Shown here: positions 24,306 to 29,924 of the stretch, piece by piece
How positions within the stretch are numbered: position 1 is the first letter of the stretch
Layout: the number at the start of each line of letters is the position of its first letter
IMG/VR virus record: IMGVR_UViG_3300047316_000240
Span: 1-35,128 of that record
Reading direction: 5' to 3' (one strand)
Length of the DNA: 35,128 nt
From: a virus
Position numbers and translations under genes: made by a program
The notes under the pieces: model-generated
Databases searched by the model: none
Seen by the model: only the letters and a program-made list of their open reading frames with translations
Told to the model about the DNA's origin: nothing

Positions 24306-25157
24306 TCAGGACGCCTTGTGCTGCGTGAGATATTCAATGGCCTTCAACAGTAACGCCGGATTGTCTCGGAAGTTGCCCAGTCCGGTGTTGCAGTGATGAC
24401 ATAGCAGTGCCCGCACTTTATTGGTCGCGTGATCATGATCAACGGAGAGCCGACGCGTTTTTGTCCGATCCTCACAACCGCAGATCGCGCAACAGTTATT
24501 CTGATGGCTCAACATCTCGCGGTAGGTCGCGAGCGTTATCCCGAATTTAGCTTTGAGCCGACGATCGAGATGTTTGACATTGACCTCGGCTTTGCCGACG
24601 ATTCCTCGCTGACGTTTCATTTGAGTGCTTATCCTGTCGCGATGCTTCGCATAATATGCCGCTGATTTCAACCGCCCATTTTCTCGAAACGCCGGATCGT
24701 TCAATCGCCTGATTCTCTGTCGTCCAGCACTCTTACTCCGCTGTGTCGGCGTCTGTTTGTATTCACTCCTACATGTGATGCACCACGCATCGCGAAACCG
24801 TTCATCTTTCCCGCGATTGTGTCGTTTGAGCCATCTGAAACGGCGCTGAATTTGCCCGATATGGCAGCGAGCGCATTTTTTCGTGCGTGATTCATCAGCG
24901 GCGAGAGCCGCCCGATGATCCAGCCGCGGGCCGCCGCGCTGACCAACCGCCATACATTGGCGAGAGCAGTAGACGCGCTTAGCGACCATCCTGTCCTGTT
25001 TCAACTCCATCGCAACGCCGCACGCTGCGCAGGACACGCGCACACGCTTGCGCCGAGCTGCCCGAGAACATGCCCACGAGCAAAACTGCTGGCCAGCCTC
25101 TGAGGGGCAGACGGTTTTCTCGCGTCCGCAAGCGATGCAGCGAATCACAGCAGGCAT
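24306..25157 (-). CDS. Endonuclease VII-type HNH nuclease
   Basis: A 283-aa protein. The C-terminus has the recombination endonuclease VII pattern: CCAIC (222-226), SVDHDHA (238-244, ββα-metal active site), CHHCNTGLG (253-261). The N-terminal third holds three treble-clef-like Cys clusters (CIAC…C…C, CAAC…C…C, CARC…C…C) for DNA recognition. This class is often encoded by mobile homing genes. The start at 25157 overlaps the membrane-peptide stop (TGATG). Base use is clearly AT-richer than its neighbours. It sits inside the 5' end of terL. Confidence 0.88.
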   Translation of the reverse strand: MPAVIRCIACGREKTVCPSEAGQQFCSWACSRAARRKRVRVSCAACGVAMELKQDRMVAKRVYCSRQCMAVGQRGGPRLDHRAALAADESRTKKCARCHIGQIQRRFRWLKRHNRGKDERFRDAWCITCRSEYKQTPTQRSKSAGRQRIRRLNDPAFRENGRLKSAAYYAKHRDRISTQMKRQRGIVGKAEVNVKHLDRRLKAKFGITLATYREMLSHQNNCCAICGCEDRTKTRRLSVDHDHATNKVRALLCHHCNTGLGNFRDNPALLLKAIEYLTQHKAS

Positions 25158-25294
25158 CAGCGTAGTGGGATGCTTTGCAGCAACAGCGCGATGGACAACA
25201 GCAGTACCGCGATCCATAACGCTGCGCGCCCGAGCGCCGCCATGATCGTGACGATGAACGCCGCCAAGCCAAGGAGTAAGGCGATGGTCAACAT
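25157..25294 (-). CDS. 45-aa membrane peptide, copy 1
   Basis: A 45-aa peptide that is nearly all hydrophobic: two helices (MLTIALLLGLAAFIVTIMAA and AALWIAVLLLSIALLL) separated by LGRA, a hairpin-like two-helix membrane protein. GGAGGAG lies 7 bases upstream. Coupled to endonuclease VII by TGATG. The identical protein is encoded at 27212-27349. Size and topology are holin-like; identity to known holins cannot be judged. Confidence 0.8.
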   Translation of the reverse strand: MLTIALLLGLAAFIVTIMAALGRAALWIAVLLLSIALLLQSIPLR

Positions 25295-25308
25295 GGGGGA
25301 GTCTCCTC
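25164..25308 (-). repeat. 145-bp duplicated unit, copy 1
   Basis: This segment matches 27219-27363 at 136 of 145 positions with no gaps. It covers the membrane peptide gene from its ribosome binding site (GAGGAGACTC) nearly to its stop. All nine differences lie in third or otherwise synonymous positions. Confidence 0.9.
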
Positions 25309-25377
25309 CAAATCGATCTCGGCCGTCTTGTCGTGCAGGAACTCGCGGTGCGGTCCCCGGAAGTCCAGCGCACTCAT
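25288..25377 (-). pseudogene. Relic of the original terL 5' end
   Basis: Twenty-nine codons starting at an ATG coupled to the upstream gene (ATGA, 25374-25377). The peptide LDFRGPHREFLHDKTAEIDLE aligns (split here for reading: FRG-H-EFL-D---EID-E) with residues 3-21 of TerL. Homology stops at the codon before the Walker A motif, where the duplicated membrane-peptide unit begins (ending EETPPC then TGA). DNA identity to the live terL start is low, so it is not a simple tandem duplication. Most likely the old terL start, cut off by the insertion. Confidence 0.75.
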
Positions 25378-25553
25378 GTGGGGCGCTCCGTGGACTTGGC
25401 GATGATCTGATGTGCAGCCTCATGCTTCATGCCGTCATAGAACATTTCGCCGTCACGTTCTATGCCCTGCTGAATCGCGGCATTGACTTCAGGTGTGCAG
25501 ACTTCAGGCAGCACAGGCGGTAATCCACAATGCGGACATACATCTTGGCTCAT
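25374..25553 (-). CDS. Small CxxC protein
   Basis: A 59-aa protein starting MSQDVCPHCGLPPVLPEVC (Cys cluster near the N-terminus), then a charged helix. The ATG overlaps the upstream stop (ATGA) and follows the conserved CCACGGAGCGC junction motif. Its own end (STERPT) overlaps the terL relic start. This placement, directly before the old terL, is where a small terminase subunit would be expected, but the protein is too short to claim that. Confidence 0.6.
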   Translation of the reverse strand: MSQDVCPHCGLPPVLPEVCTPEVNAAIQQGIERDGEMFYDGMKHEAAHQIIAKSTERPT

Positions 25554-25975
25554 GTGCGCTCCGTGGACGGGGGAAGGGCAGCGAGGCGCCGTGCCACGCT
25601 GAGTCCGAATTGGATTACGGCCTCTGAGTCCTGTAGGTGTGTGCGTGGGCCGCTGATAGCGCGAGCTTCCCGCACGATCCAATCCTCAACGCTTTCGGCG
25701 TCCGGCCTCTCCACGGGTGCGGCCTCGGCCCCACAAGTGCAGTCCTCGTAAGGCGGCTGGTAGTTGCTGTAAGCACGACACGCTGTCGTATGCCGTGGTG
25801 CTGGTGTCGCGGCCTCGTGCGCGGAGAGCAGGGCGTCGATATTGTCGGCCCAGTCGTCAGCCTTATCGGCGTAAATCACATCCTGCGAGCCGTAGGAGTG
25901 TGGCCATCGAGACTTCGCGTCTCGCATCTGCTGCGCTAAGGCTCTCAGGCGGGGGACTAATTCAGCGTCACTCAT
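25550..25975 (-). CDS. Hypothetical protein with PRLRAL leader
   Basis: A 141-aa protein. N-terminus MSDAELVPRLRALAQQMRDA, a helical region, a short Cys segment (CTCGAEAAPVERPD) and a C-terminal helical part ending LAALPPSTERT. The N-terminal motif reappears as two leader peptides upstream. Two 26-base blocks of this gene recur on the + strand at 527-776. ATGA overlaps at both ends. Function unknown; appears to be a reservoir of recombining segments. Confidence 0.65.
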   Translation of the reverse strand: MSDAELVPRLRALAQQMRDAKSRWPHSYGSQDVIYADKADDWADNIDALLSAHEAATPAPRHTTACRAYSNYQPPYEDCTCGAEAAPVERPDAESVEDWIVREARAISGPRTHLQDSEAVIQFGLSVARRLAALPPSTERT

Positions 25976-26193
25976 GATTTCGCCTCACTGAGCCACTTCC
26001 ACAACTTGAGGAATGTCTCGACATCGAATGCTTGCCCGTGCTCAATTCGCATCAGTGTGGCGTGGCCGATCTTCGTCTCAGCCGAGAGATCGCGGAGCGA
26101 CAGCATTCGCATCGTGCGATAGATCCGCACCATCTCACCCAGACGTGTCGGCACGATGCGTCCTGACAACGTCGTCGCACGCGGCTTACTCAT
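25972..26193 (-). CDS. XRE-family HTH regulator (small)
   Basis: A 73-aa protein, essentially a single Cro/CI-type helix-turn-helix: GEMVRIYRTMRMLSLRDLSA with recognition helix IGHATLMRIEHG, then FDVETFLKLWKWL. Binds DNA as a transcription regulator. There is no C-terminal dimerisation domain. The start lies inside the leader mini-ORF (26186-26230), suggesting translation coupling. Targets might include the palindromes at 28304-28349 or the control region at 30140-30310. Confidence 0.8.
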   Translation of the reverse strand: MSKPRATTLSGRIVPTRLGEMVRIYRTMRMLSLRDLSAETKIGHATLMRIEHGQAFDVETFLKLWKWLSEAKS

Positions 26194-26230
26194 GTAGGGC
26201 TCTCAGGCGGGGGATCAGCGGATCAGTCAA
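26186..26230 (-). CDS. 14-aa leader peptide (xTDPLIPRLRALHE)
   Basis: Starts at a TTG 7 bases after TGAGG and ends overlapping the XRE start codon. It encodes nearly the same peptide as the mini-ORF at 26968-27003 and the start of the gene at 25975. It may act by translational coupling, or be the relic of a gene N-terminus left by an insertion. Confidence 0.45.
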   Translation of the reverse strand: MTDPLIPRLRALHE

Positions 26231-26238
26231 TGGACACC

Positions 26239-26967
26239 TCAATCTGTGCAAAAGCAATCTTGCAATTCACCGAGCGGGGCGAACAGATCGCCTTGATTGA
26301 GCAGTTCCGCATAGCTGGGCGTGTCCTTCCGAAAGGTTGAGCCTATACGCGCCTCTTGCTCCATCCACCAGACGCCCAAGTCGGGCCGATCGCGCATGAT
26401 CTGGCGACGTTTACCGGGACTCTTCAGGAAACAGAGATCGCAATTGCCCTCATGCGGCCGGAGTTGAAGATCGAAGGGCTGTTTGTCCCAGAAGGCCATG
26501 ACATCCACCACGGAGACACCGGCATCAGCTAACGGTAATGTGATACTCCACCGTTCGTGTCGCTGTTCGTCAGCCGCTCGCATCTTGGCGACACGGCGAG
26601 GCTCATCGGCCCTGATGCCGACTACGTTCGTCCAGTGCTCATACCCACGGCCGCGCATCCAATCGCGCATCGGGCGGATCTTGAGTTCCTGCGTGCAGAA
26701 TCGAAACACCGGATTCGGCAATCCGCGATCCGTAATCAATTGTTCAAAGCCGCCTTCACGTTTGACCCACACGATCGGCACACACCATTGCCTCGCGATT
26801 TCGTTCACAAATCGATAGGTTTCCACTCGTTCCTTGAGCGTATCGGCAAAGAGCACATGCACATCTGGCCGGAGTCCTTCATCGAGAATCCGTCGCAGCA
26901 TGTAGGCGCTCGTGCGTCCTCCTGAGAACGAAATCACGGCTGGACCGTCAATCTGAAATGGGTTCAT
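26239..26967 (-). CDS. PAPS-reductase-like PP-loop enzyme
   Basis: A 242-aa protein of the adenine nucleotide alpha-hydrolase fold. PP-loop SFSGGRTSAYM (13-23), then LFADTLKERVETY, FCTQELKIRPM (Cys near 91), GIRADEPRR, and NCDLCFLKSPGKR. The phage members of this family (DUF/‘phosphoadenosine phosphosulfate reductase’ domain) are common, but their reaction is unproven; sulfate assimilation or DndC-like DNA sulfur modification are known relatives. No dnd genes are nearby. The start follows directly on a leader peptide stop (TAAATG). Confidence 0.85.
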   Translation of the reverse strand: MNPFQIDGPAVISFSGGRTSAYMLRRILDEGLRPDVHVLFADTLKERVETYRFVNEIARQWCVPIVWVKREGGFEQLITDRGLPNPVFRFCTQELKIRPMRDWMRGRGYEHWTNVVGIRADEPRRVAKMRAADEQRHERWSITLPLADAGVSVVDVMAFWDKQPFDLQLRPHEGNCDLCFLKSPGKRRQIMRDRPDLGVWWMEQEARIGSTFRKDTPSYAELLNQGDLFAPLGELQDCFCTD

Positions 26968-27003
26968 TTAGGCTCTAAGGCGGGGGATCAGTGGATCAGT
27001 CAT
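26968..27003 (-). CDS. 11-aa leader peptide MTDPLIPRLRA
   Basis: Starts in ATGA overlap with the upstream Cys-rich gene, after the CCACGGAGCGC junction motif, and ends TAA directly before the ATG of the PP-loop enzyme. Same peptide as in the leader at 26186-26230. Probably links translation of neighbouring genes, or is a gene-start relic. Confidence 0.5.
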   Translation of the reverse strand: MTDPLIPRLRA

Positions 27004-27212
27004 GGCTCGCGCTCCGTGGGGGGAGATGTGGTGAACCACTGCAGCCGCGCGCCACGACACCGGCGGCATCCGCGGCTCTGGCATTGGGCATGGTGCGACT
27101 GCGCCCGTCGCCACGCCGCTATCGCGGGCGTGTCTTTGATGTGTTGCAGGATCATGCCTGAACACCCGCAGGATCCACACTGCCAGTGCCGCCGCTGATA
27201 AGGGTCATTCAT
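27000..27212 (-). CDS. Small Cys/His-rich protein
   Basis: A 70-aa protein: MNDPYQRRHWQCGSCGCSGM, a helical middle (DTPAIAAWRRAQSHHAQC) and a second cluster CRRC, consistent with one or two zinc sites. The ATG overlaps the membrane-peptide stop (TGATG), exactly as endonuclease VII does after copy 1, so both copies of the membrane peptide are followed by a zinc-cluster protein. Ends in TEREP, overlapping the leader peptide. Confidence 0.65.
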   Translation of the reverse strand: MNDPYQRRHWQCGSCGCSGMILQHIKDTPAIAAWRRAQSHHAQCQSRGCRRCRGARLQWFTTSPPTEREP

Positions 27213-27349
27213 CATCGCAGTGGGATGCTTTGCAATAAGAGCGCGATGGAGAGCAGCAGGACCGCGATCCACAACGCTGCGCGCCCGAGCGCCGCCATGA
27301 TCGTGACGATGAACGCCGCCAAGCCAAGGAGCAACGCGATGGTCAACAT
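27212..27349 (-). CDS. 45-aa membrane peptide, copy 2
   Basis: Encodes exactly the same 45 residues as copy 1 (25157-25294) although the DNA differs at nine sites. The same GGAGGAG ribosome binding site and the same TGATG coupling to the next gene are present. Conservation of the protein against synonymous drift shows it is selected. Confidence 0.8.
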   Translation of the reverse strand: MLTIALLLGLAAFIVTIMAALGRAALWIAVLLLSIALLLQSIPLR

Positions 27350-27363
27350 GGGGGAGTCTCCTC
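27219..27363 (-). repeat. 145-bp duplicated unit, copy 2
   Basis: Second copy of the unit at 25164-25308, same orientation, about 2.05 kb away, 94% identical. Similarity ends sharply at GAGGAG on one side and within the last codons of the peptide on the other. Confidence 0.9.
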
Positions 27364-27630
27364 GTTCAGTGCGCGGACGATTTCCGGGGCGCGTAGCGCG
27401 TCGTGGATGCGGAGTGTCGGGATCCAGACGATGAAGCCGGTCATGGGAAACCGGTTCAACGCGAGATCCGTCGCCGTGATCTGGTTCGTGCCAAACGTCA
27501 GCAATGTGTCACCCCGCCGCCGCGTCCGGGCGTTGGTCAGGCTCGTGATCAGGGACTGCACGCGGATGTGCGGTTCGCCCACGCGCGTCAGAAGGTCGAG
27601 AATCCCGAGCGGGAGATGCACGTCGTTCAT
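27343..27630 (-). CDS. Hypothetical protein, 3' end replaced by repeat
   Basis: A 95-aa protein, strand-rich (LLTFGTNQITATDLALNRFP, MTGFIVWIPTLRIHDAL). Its last residues EETPPC come from the duplicated unit and are identical to the end of the terL relic, so the unit has joined onto, and may have truncated, this gene. AGGACG stands 9 bases before the ATG. No family recognised. Confidence 0.6.
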   Translation of the reverse strand: MNDVHLPLGILDLLTRVGEPHIRVQSLITSLTNARTRRRGDTLLTFGTNQITATDLALNRFPMTGFIVWIPTLRIHDALRAPEIVRALNEETPPC

Positions 27631-27817
27631 GGGGATGCGTCCTTTCCGTCACGTCCTTCGGCAAGAGTGGGCGCCCGCACGTACGGCAGCAGGGCCACTC
27701 GGCGAGCTTGTACGTGTCGCGCAGGGCTTCGATGTCCTTGTGTGAGAGCACGACGCCGCGTCCGAGCCAGTGGCGGATCAGTTCGCGGAGCGCGTTGGTG
27801 GTCTTTCGTCGGCCCAC
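27509..27817 (-). CDS. Small basic protein with Cys cluster
   Basis: GTG start after GAGGTG. Residues 1-60 look genuine: MGRRKTTNALRELIRHWLGR, then SHKDIEALRDTYKL and CCRTCGRPLLPKD. Beyond that the frame runs 122 bases into the next gene with Arg/Pro/Asp-rich, less natural sequence. Either the gene truly overlaps, or its real end was lost by a frameshift near 27630. Confidence 0.5.
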   Translation of the reverse strand: MGRRKTTNALRELIRHWLGRGVVLSHKDIEALRDTYKLAEWPCCRTCGRPLLPKDVTERTHPHERRASPARDSRPSDARGRTAHPRAVPDHEPDQRPDAAAG

Positions 27818-27819
27818 AG

Positions 27820-28242
27820 TTACACCTCGATCACTTCGATGCCATAGATCGCCTCGGCGAGTTTTTTTCTGAGGCGATAGGCTTCGGTTTTCGTCGGCTC
27901 GCTTTTCACGTCGACAACGCGCAGCGTTTCCCCCCCGTCCGGCAGTCGTTCCCAGTACCGGAAGTCGGGCGTAAAATCCCCGACATGGATCCGGCCGCGG
28001 CCGGGTGGCTCCACGTACAGCTCGAACACGGGTTGCAGTTCGAGATGGTCGATTTCCTTCAGACGCTCGCGCATCTTCAGGAGTAGGTAGAACTCGGCCT
28101 CTTTTTTTGAGTCGAAGGTGAATTTATCGATCGTCGTTTTCGTGTTCCCGTACTTGCGGCGCGGCGCTGGCGCCGTCGCGAGCGTCGCGAGCGTATGCCG
28201 GGCCAGCACGCGGGCGACGTCGGCGTGTGTCCAGTGACTCAC
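27820..28242 (-). CDS. DUF1064-type PD-(D/E)xK nuclease-like protein
   Basis: A 140-aa protein. YGNTKTTIDKFTFDSKKEAE (E about 64), HVGDFTPDFRYWERL (D about 100) and LRVVDVKSE (D-x-K about 118-120) reproduce the E…D…DxK layout of PD-(D/E)xK nucleases seen in the DUF1064 phage family, which is found among replication and recombination genes. Likely role: DNA-junction or recombination nuclease. GTG start, overlapping a 10-codon upstream mini-ORF (28239-28271). Confidence 0.8.
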   Translation of the reverse strand: MSHWTHADVARVLARHTLATLATAPAPRRKYGNTKTTIDKFTFDSKKEAEFYLLLKMRERLKEIDHLELQPVFELYVEPPGRGRIHVGDFTPDFRYWERLPDGGETLRVVDVKSEPTKTEAYRLRKKLAEAIYGIEVIEV

Positions 28243-28539
28243 GGCAACACCTGTGCCATTCGACTTCTCATGATTGCTTCTCAGACTGCGGGGTTATGCA
28301 AAATTCCTTAAGGAAATCACTAGTGTTATGTTTCTAACTTCTAGGAAGTGCTTCTCAGACTGGTTCTCAGCATGGACACCTCCCCCCCGGACGAATCGCT
28401 GGCGACGCATCTACGCGCACCCCTCCCAGGAGAAGCGAGACATGAGCGCACCATTGCATCGAGGGCGGGCAACCCTCTGACGCCGCAGGTGTTCTCGCCC
28501 ATCTGTCGCCAATCGATTCGTCCGGTGGAACCTTGCAAG
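28243..28539. promoter_or_regulatory. Intergenic control region with palindromes
   Basis: No convincing gene. It holds a perfect 12-bp palindrome TTCCTTAAGGAA (28304-28315), ACTTC-TAG-GAAGT (28337-28349) and a 13-bp direct repeat GCTTCTCAGACTG (28276-28288 and 28350-28362) flanking them. Two tiny minus-strand ORFs (about 28341-28373 and 28239-28271) have ribosome binding sites or coupling. This fits an operator/promoter for the leftward genes starting at 28242, but no consensus promoter is seen. Confidence 0.5.
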
Positions 28540-28788
28540 TCATTCGCGGTAGGGCATCCAGCCCGCCCCGGCGTCCTTGAGTAAGACCGATCCATCGACA
28601 CGGGCCGGCCGGGGCGCCGGCTCGTGGTCAGGCACGTCGGCCGGCGCGTCGCCCACGCAGTCTTCGCAGCGCACGAAATCGCGTTTGACGGTGGCGATGT
28701 GCGTGACGCGTACGGGCGAGTGCGGCGCGAGCGTCGCCCCGCAAAAGCCGCAGCGCACGGGGATGGGAAAGCGCGTCCATTCAGTCAT
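28540..28788 (-). CDS. Small zinc-ribbon-like protein
   Basis: An 82-aa protein with Cys pairs CGFCG (about 13) and CEDC (about 43), separated by strands, typical of a zinc ribbon, then a Pro/Asp-rich tail. The ATG overlaps the replication-initiator stop (ATGA), so it is made together with it. It might bind DNA or RNA; no direct evidence. Confidence 0.65.
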   Translation of the reverse strand: MTEWTRFPIPVRCGFCGATLAPHSPVRVTHIATVKRDFVRCEDCVGDAPADVPDHEPAPRPARVDGSVLLKDAGAGWMPYRE

Positions 28789-29768
28789 CGGCGCCCTACC
28801 CGGCGGTCACGCGCCACCTGTGGATCCCATGAGCGATCCCGCATCGCGCGTTGGTCGTAGACATCGCACATCGCGGATCGACACTGCTCGATTGACGACG
28901 CAATCCCGAGCTTTTGAAGTCTGGTCAGTAGGCGATCGGCATGGACATCGAAGCCCGCGCCGGGCCGGTGGTCGAAAACGCGGTAGCCCACGAAGCGCGC
29001 CGCCTTAGACGAAGCGAATGGACTAGGGAGCGGCAGTGTCGCTAGTTCAGCTTCGAAAGCGGCGCGATCAGCGGAACGGATCCCCCAACCGACAACGGAA
29101 ACGACATCTGGAGTCGGTGCGCGTTCTGTGCGCGCCTGCTCCTGATCTAGTTCTGTACACTCGGCGGTGGTTAGTACTTGTACTGTTCTTTGTACTGTTC
29201 TATGTACTATTCCCCTGACACCGGTGTCATGGTTAGCGGTCACCGGTGTCAGGGTTAGCGGTCGTGGGTGACAGGGTTGGTTTTTAACCCTGTCACCCGT
29301 GTCAGGGTTATCGTGGTTATTAACCGTGACATCAGTGTCATGGTTATCATCCATCTCATCCACAAGGCGGCCCGATCCACGCCGCCGAGCTTCGCGGGCG
29401 GCGGCCAGCGCATCCAGCTTCGGATCCCGTCGCAGCGGGGCCGCGTTCAAAAAGAAAATCGTGGACAGGCCGGGACCACCCTTACGGGAGCTTCTGGCTT
29501 CGAGAAAGCCATACTCGATCAGCTTCGTCACGCAACGCGTGGCCGTGCGTCGGTCCCGGCCGATCATCGCGGCGATCGTCTCGATCGCCGGCCACGCTAA
29601 GCCGGCCTCGTTGACGTGGCTGGCGAAGACGAGTGCGGTGAGTTTGTCGAGGGTGTCTAAATTAGAATCGCGGATGCGCTTGATCAGGTCGAAGCCGATG
29701 ACGATGGACTTGTGTTGGGACGGGTCCGATTGAGGGCTCACCAGTTCACACCATTTCTGGCACGGCAC
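28785..29768 (-). CDS. O-like replication initiator (winged helix)
   Basis: A 327-aa protein. The N-terminal 110 residues form a winged-helix domain (DTLDKLTALVFASHVNEAGL, WPAIETIAAMIGRDRRTATR, CVTKLIEYGFLEARS), as in phage O-type or DnaD-like initiators. Residues about 140-190 form a His/Asp/Thr-rich linker encoded by the iteron array. The C-terminal part (about 225-327) may recruit helicase. Layout matches lambda O: N-terminal origin-binding domain and an origin inside the gene. GTG starts at 29768 or 29741; neither has a strong ribosome binding site. Confidence 0.75.
   Translation of the reverse strand: MPCQKWCELVSPQSDPSQHKSIVIGFDLIKRIRDSNLDTLDKLTALVFASHVNEAGLAWPAIETIAAMIGRDRRTATRCVTKLIEYGFLEARSSRKGGPGLSTIFFLNAAPLRRDPKLDALAAAREARRRGSGRLVDEMDDNHDTDVTVNNHDNPDTGDRVKNQPCHPRPLTLTPVTANHDTGVRGIVHRTVQRTVQVLTTAECTELDQEQARTERAPTPDVVSVVGWGIRSADRAAFEAELATLPLPSPFASSKAARFVGYRVFDHRPGAGFDVHADRLLTRLQKLGIASSIEQCRSAMCDVYDQRAMRDRSWDPQVARDRRVGRR
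29179..29346. other. Probable replication origin (iterons)
   Basis: Inside the initiator gene: five direct copies of GTGTCAnGGTTA or one-base variants at 29224, 29246, 29268, 29299 and 29335; the first three are spaced exactly 22 bp. An inverted copy creates a perfect 13-bp inverted repeat (29266-29278 / 29286-29298) with a T-rich 7-base loop. Next to it are three 12-bp AT-rich direct repeats of TGTACTGTTCT (29179-29213). This is the classic iteron plus AT-rich melting-region design. Confidence 0.7.
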
Positions 29769-29794
29769 AGCCGCGCGGAAAAGTCAGTGAAGTG

Positions 29795-29924
29795 ATGAGG
29801 GAGGACTTGTTTGACCGAGACGATCCTGTCGTGCTAAGGTTCGTCTTGAACTTCGGCGATGGGTTGTCCTCCCTCGCCACTCCGCACGGCCCATGAACAC
29901 CACATTCATGGGTCGTTTTCTTTT
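29795..29924 (+). ncRNA. Structured RNA candidate, oop-like position
   Basis: GAGGGAGGAC (29797-29806) pairs perfectly with GTCCTCCCTC (29866-29875), enclosing a smaller hairpin ACGA-tcctg-TCGT (29820-29832). The segment ends in a good intrinsic terminator (29888-29924). No coding frame is convincing. It is transcribed away from the initiator gene, starting near its 5' end, like lambda oop relative to O. The 5' end is estimated and no promoter was identified. Confidence 0.5.
29888..29924 (+). terminator. Intrinsic terminator
   Basis: Stem GGCCCATGAA / TTCATGGGTC (29888-29897 / 29905-29914, one G-T pair) around a 7-base loop, followed by gttttctttt. It is oriented for + strand transcripts; there is no matching T-run on the other strand. 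Confidence 0.8.

Noticed and set aside
24293-25288. Group I intron in terL
   Set aside because: The downstream terL part has its own complete N-terminus, so splicing would duplicate residues; no obvious intron core was seen, though a proper structure search was not possible.
25158-25373. 72-residue N-terminal extension of endonuclease VII
   Set aside because: It overlaps the membrane peptide and the terL relic and is Arg/His-rich; the TGATG start at 25157 is well supported.
28348-28584. 78-codon + strand frame in the 28.3-28.6 kb gap
   Set aside because: No ribosome binding site, overlaps a better supported minus-strand zinc-ribbon gene, and Pro/Arg/Ser-rich composition.
29179-29346. CRISPR-like repeats
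   Set aside because: Repeats are 12 bp with short, partly similar spacers and lie inside a coding sequence; iterons explain them better.
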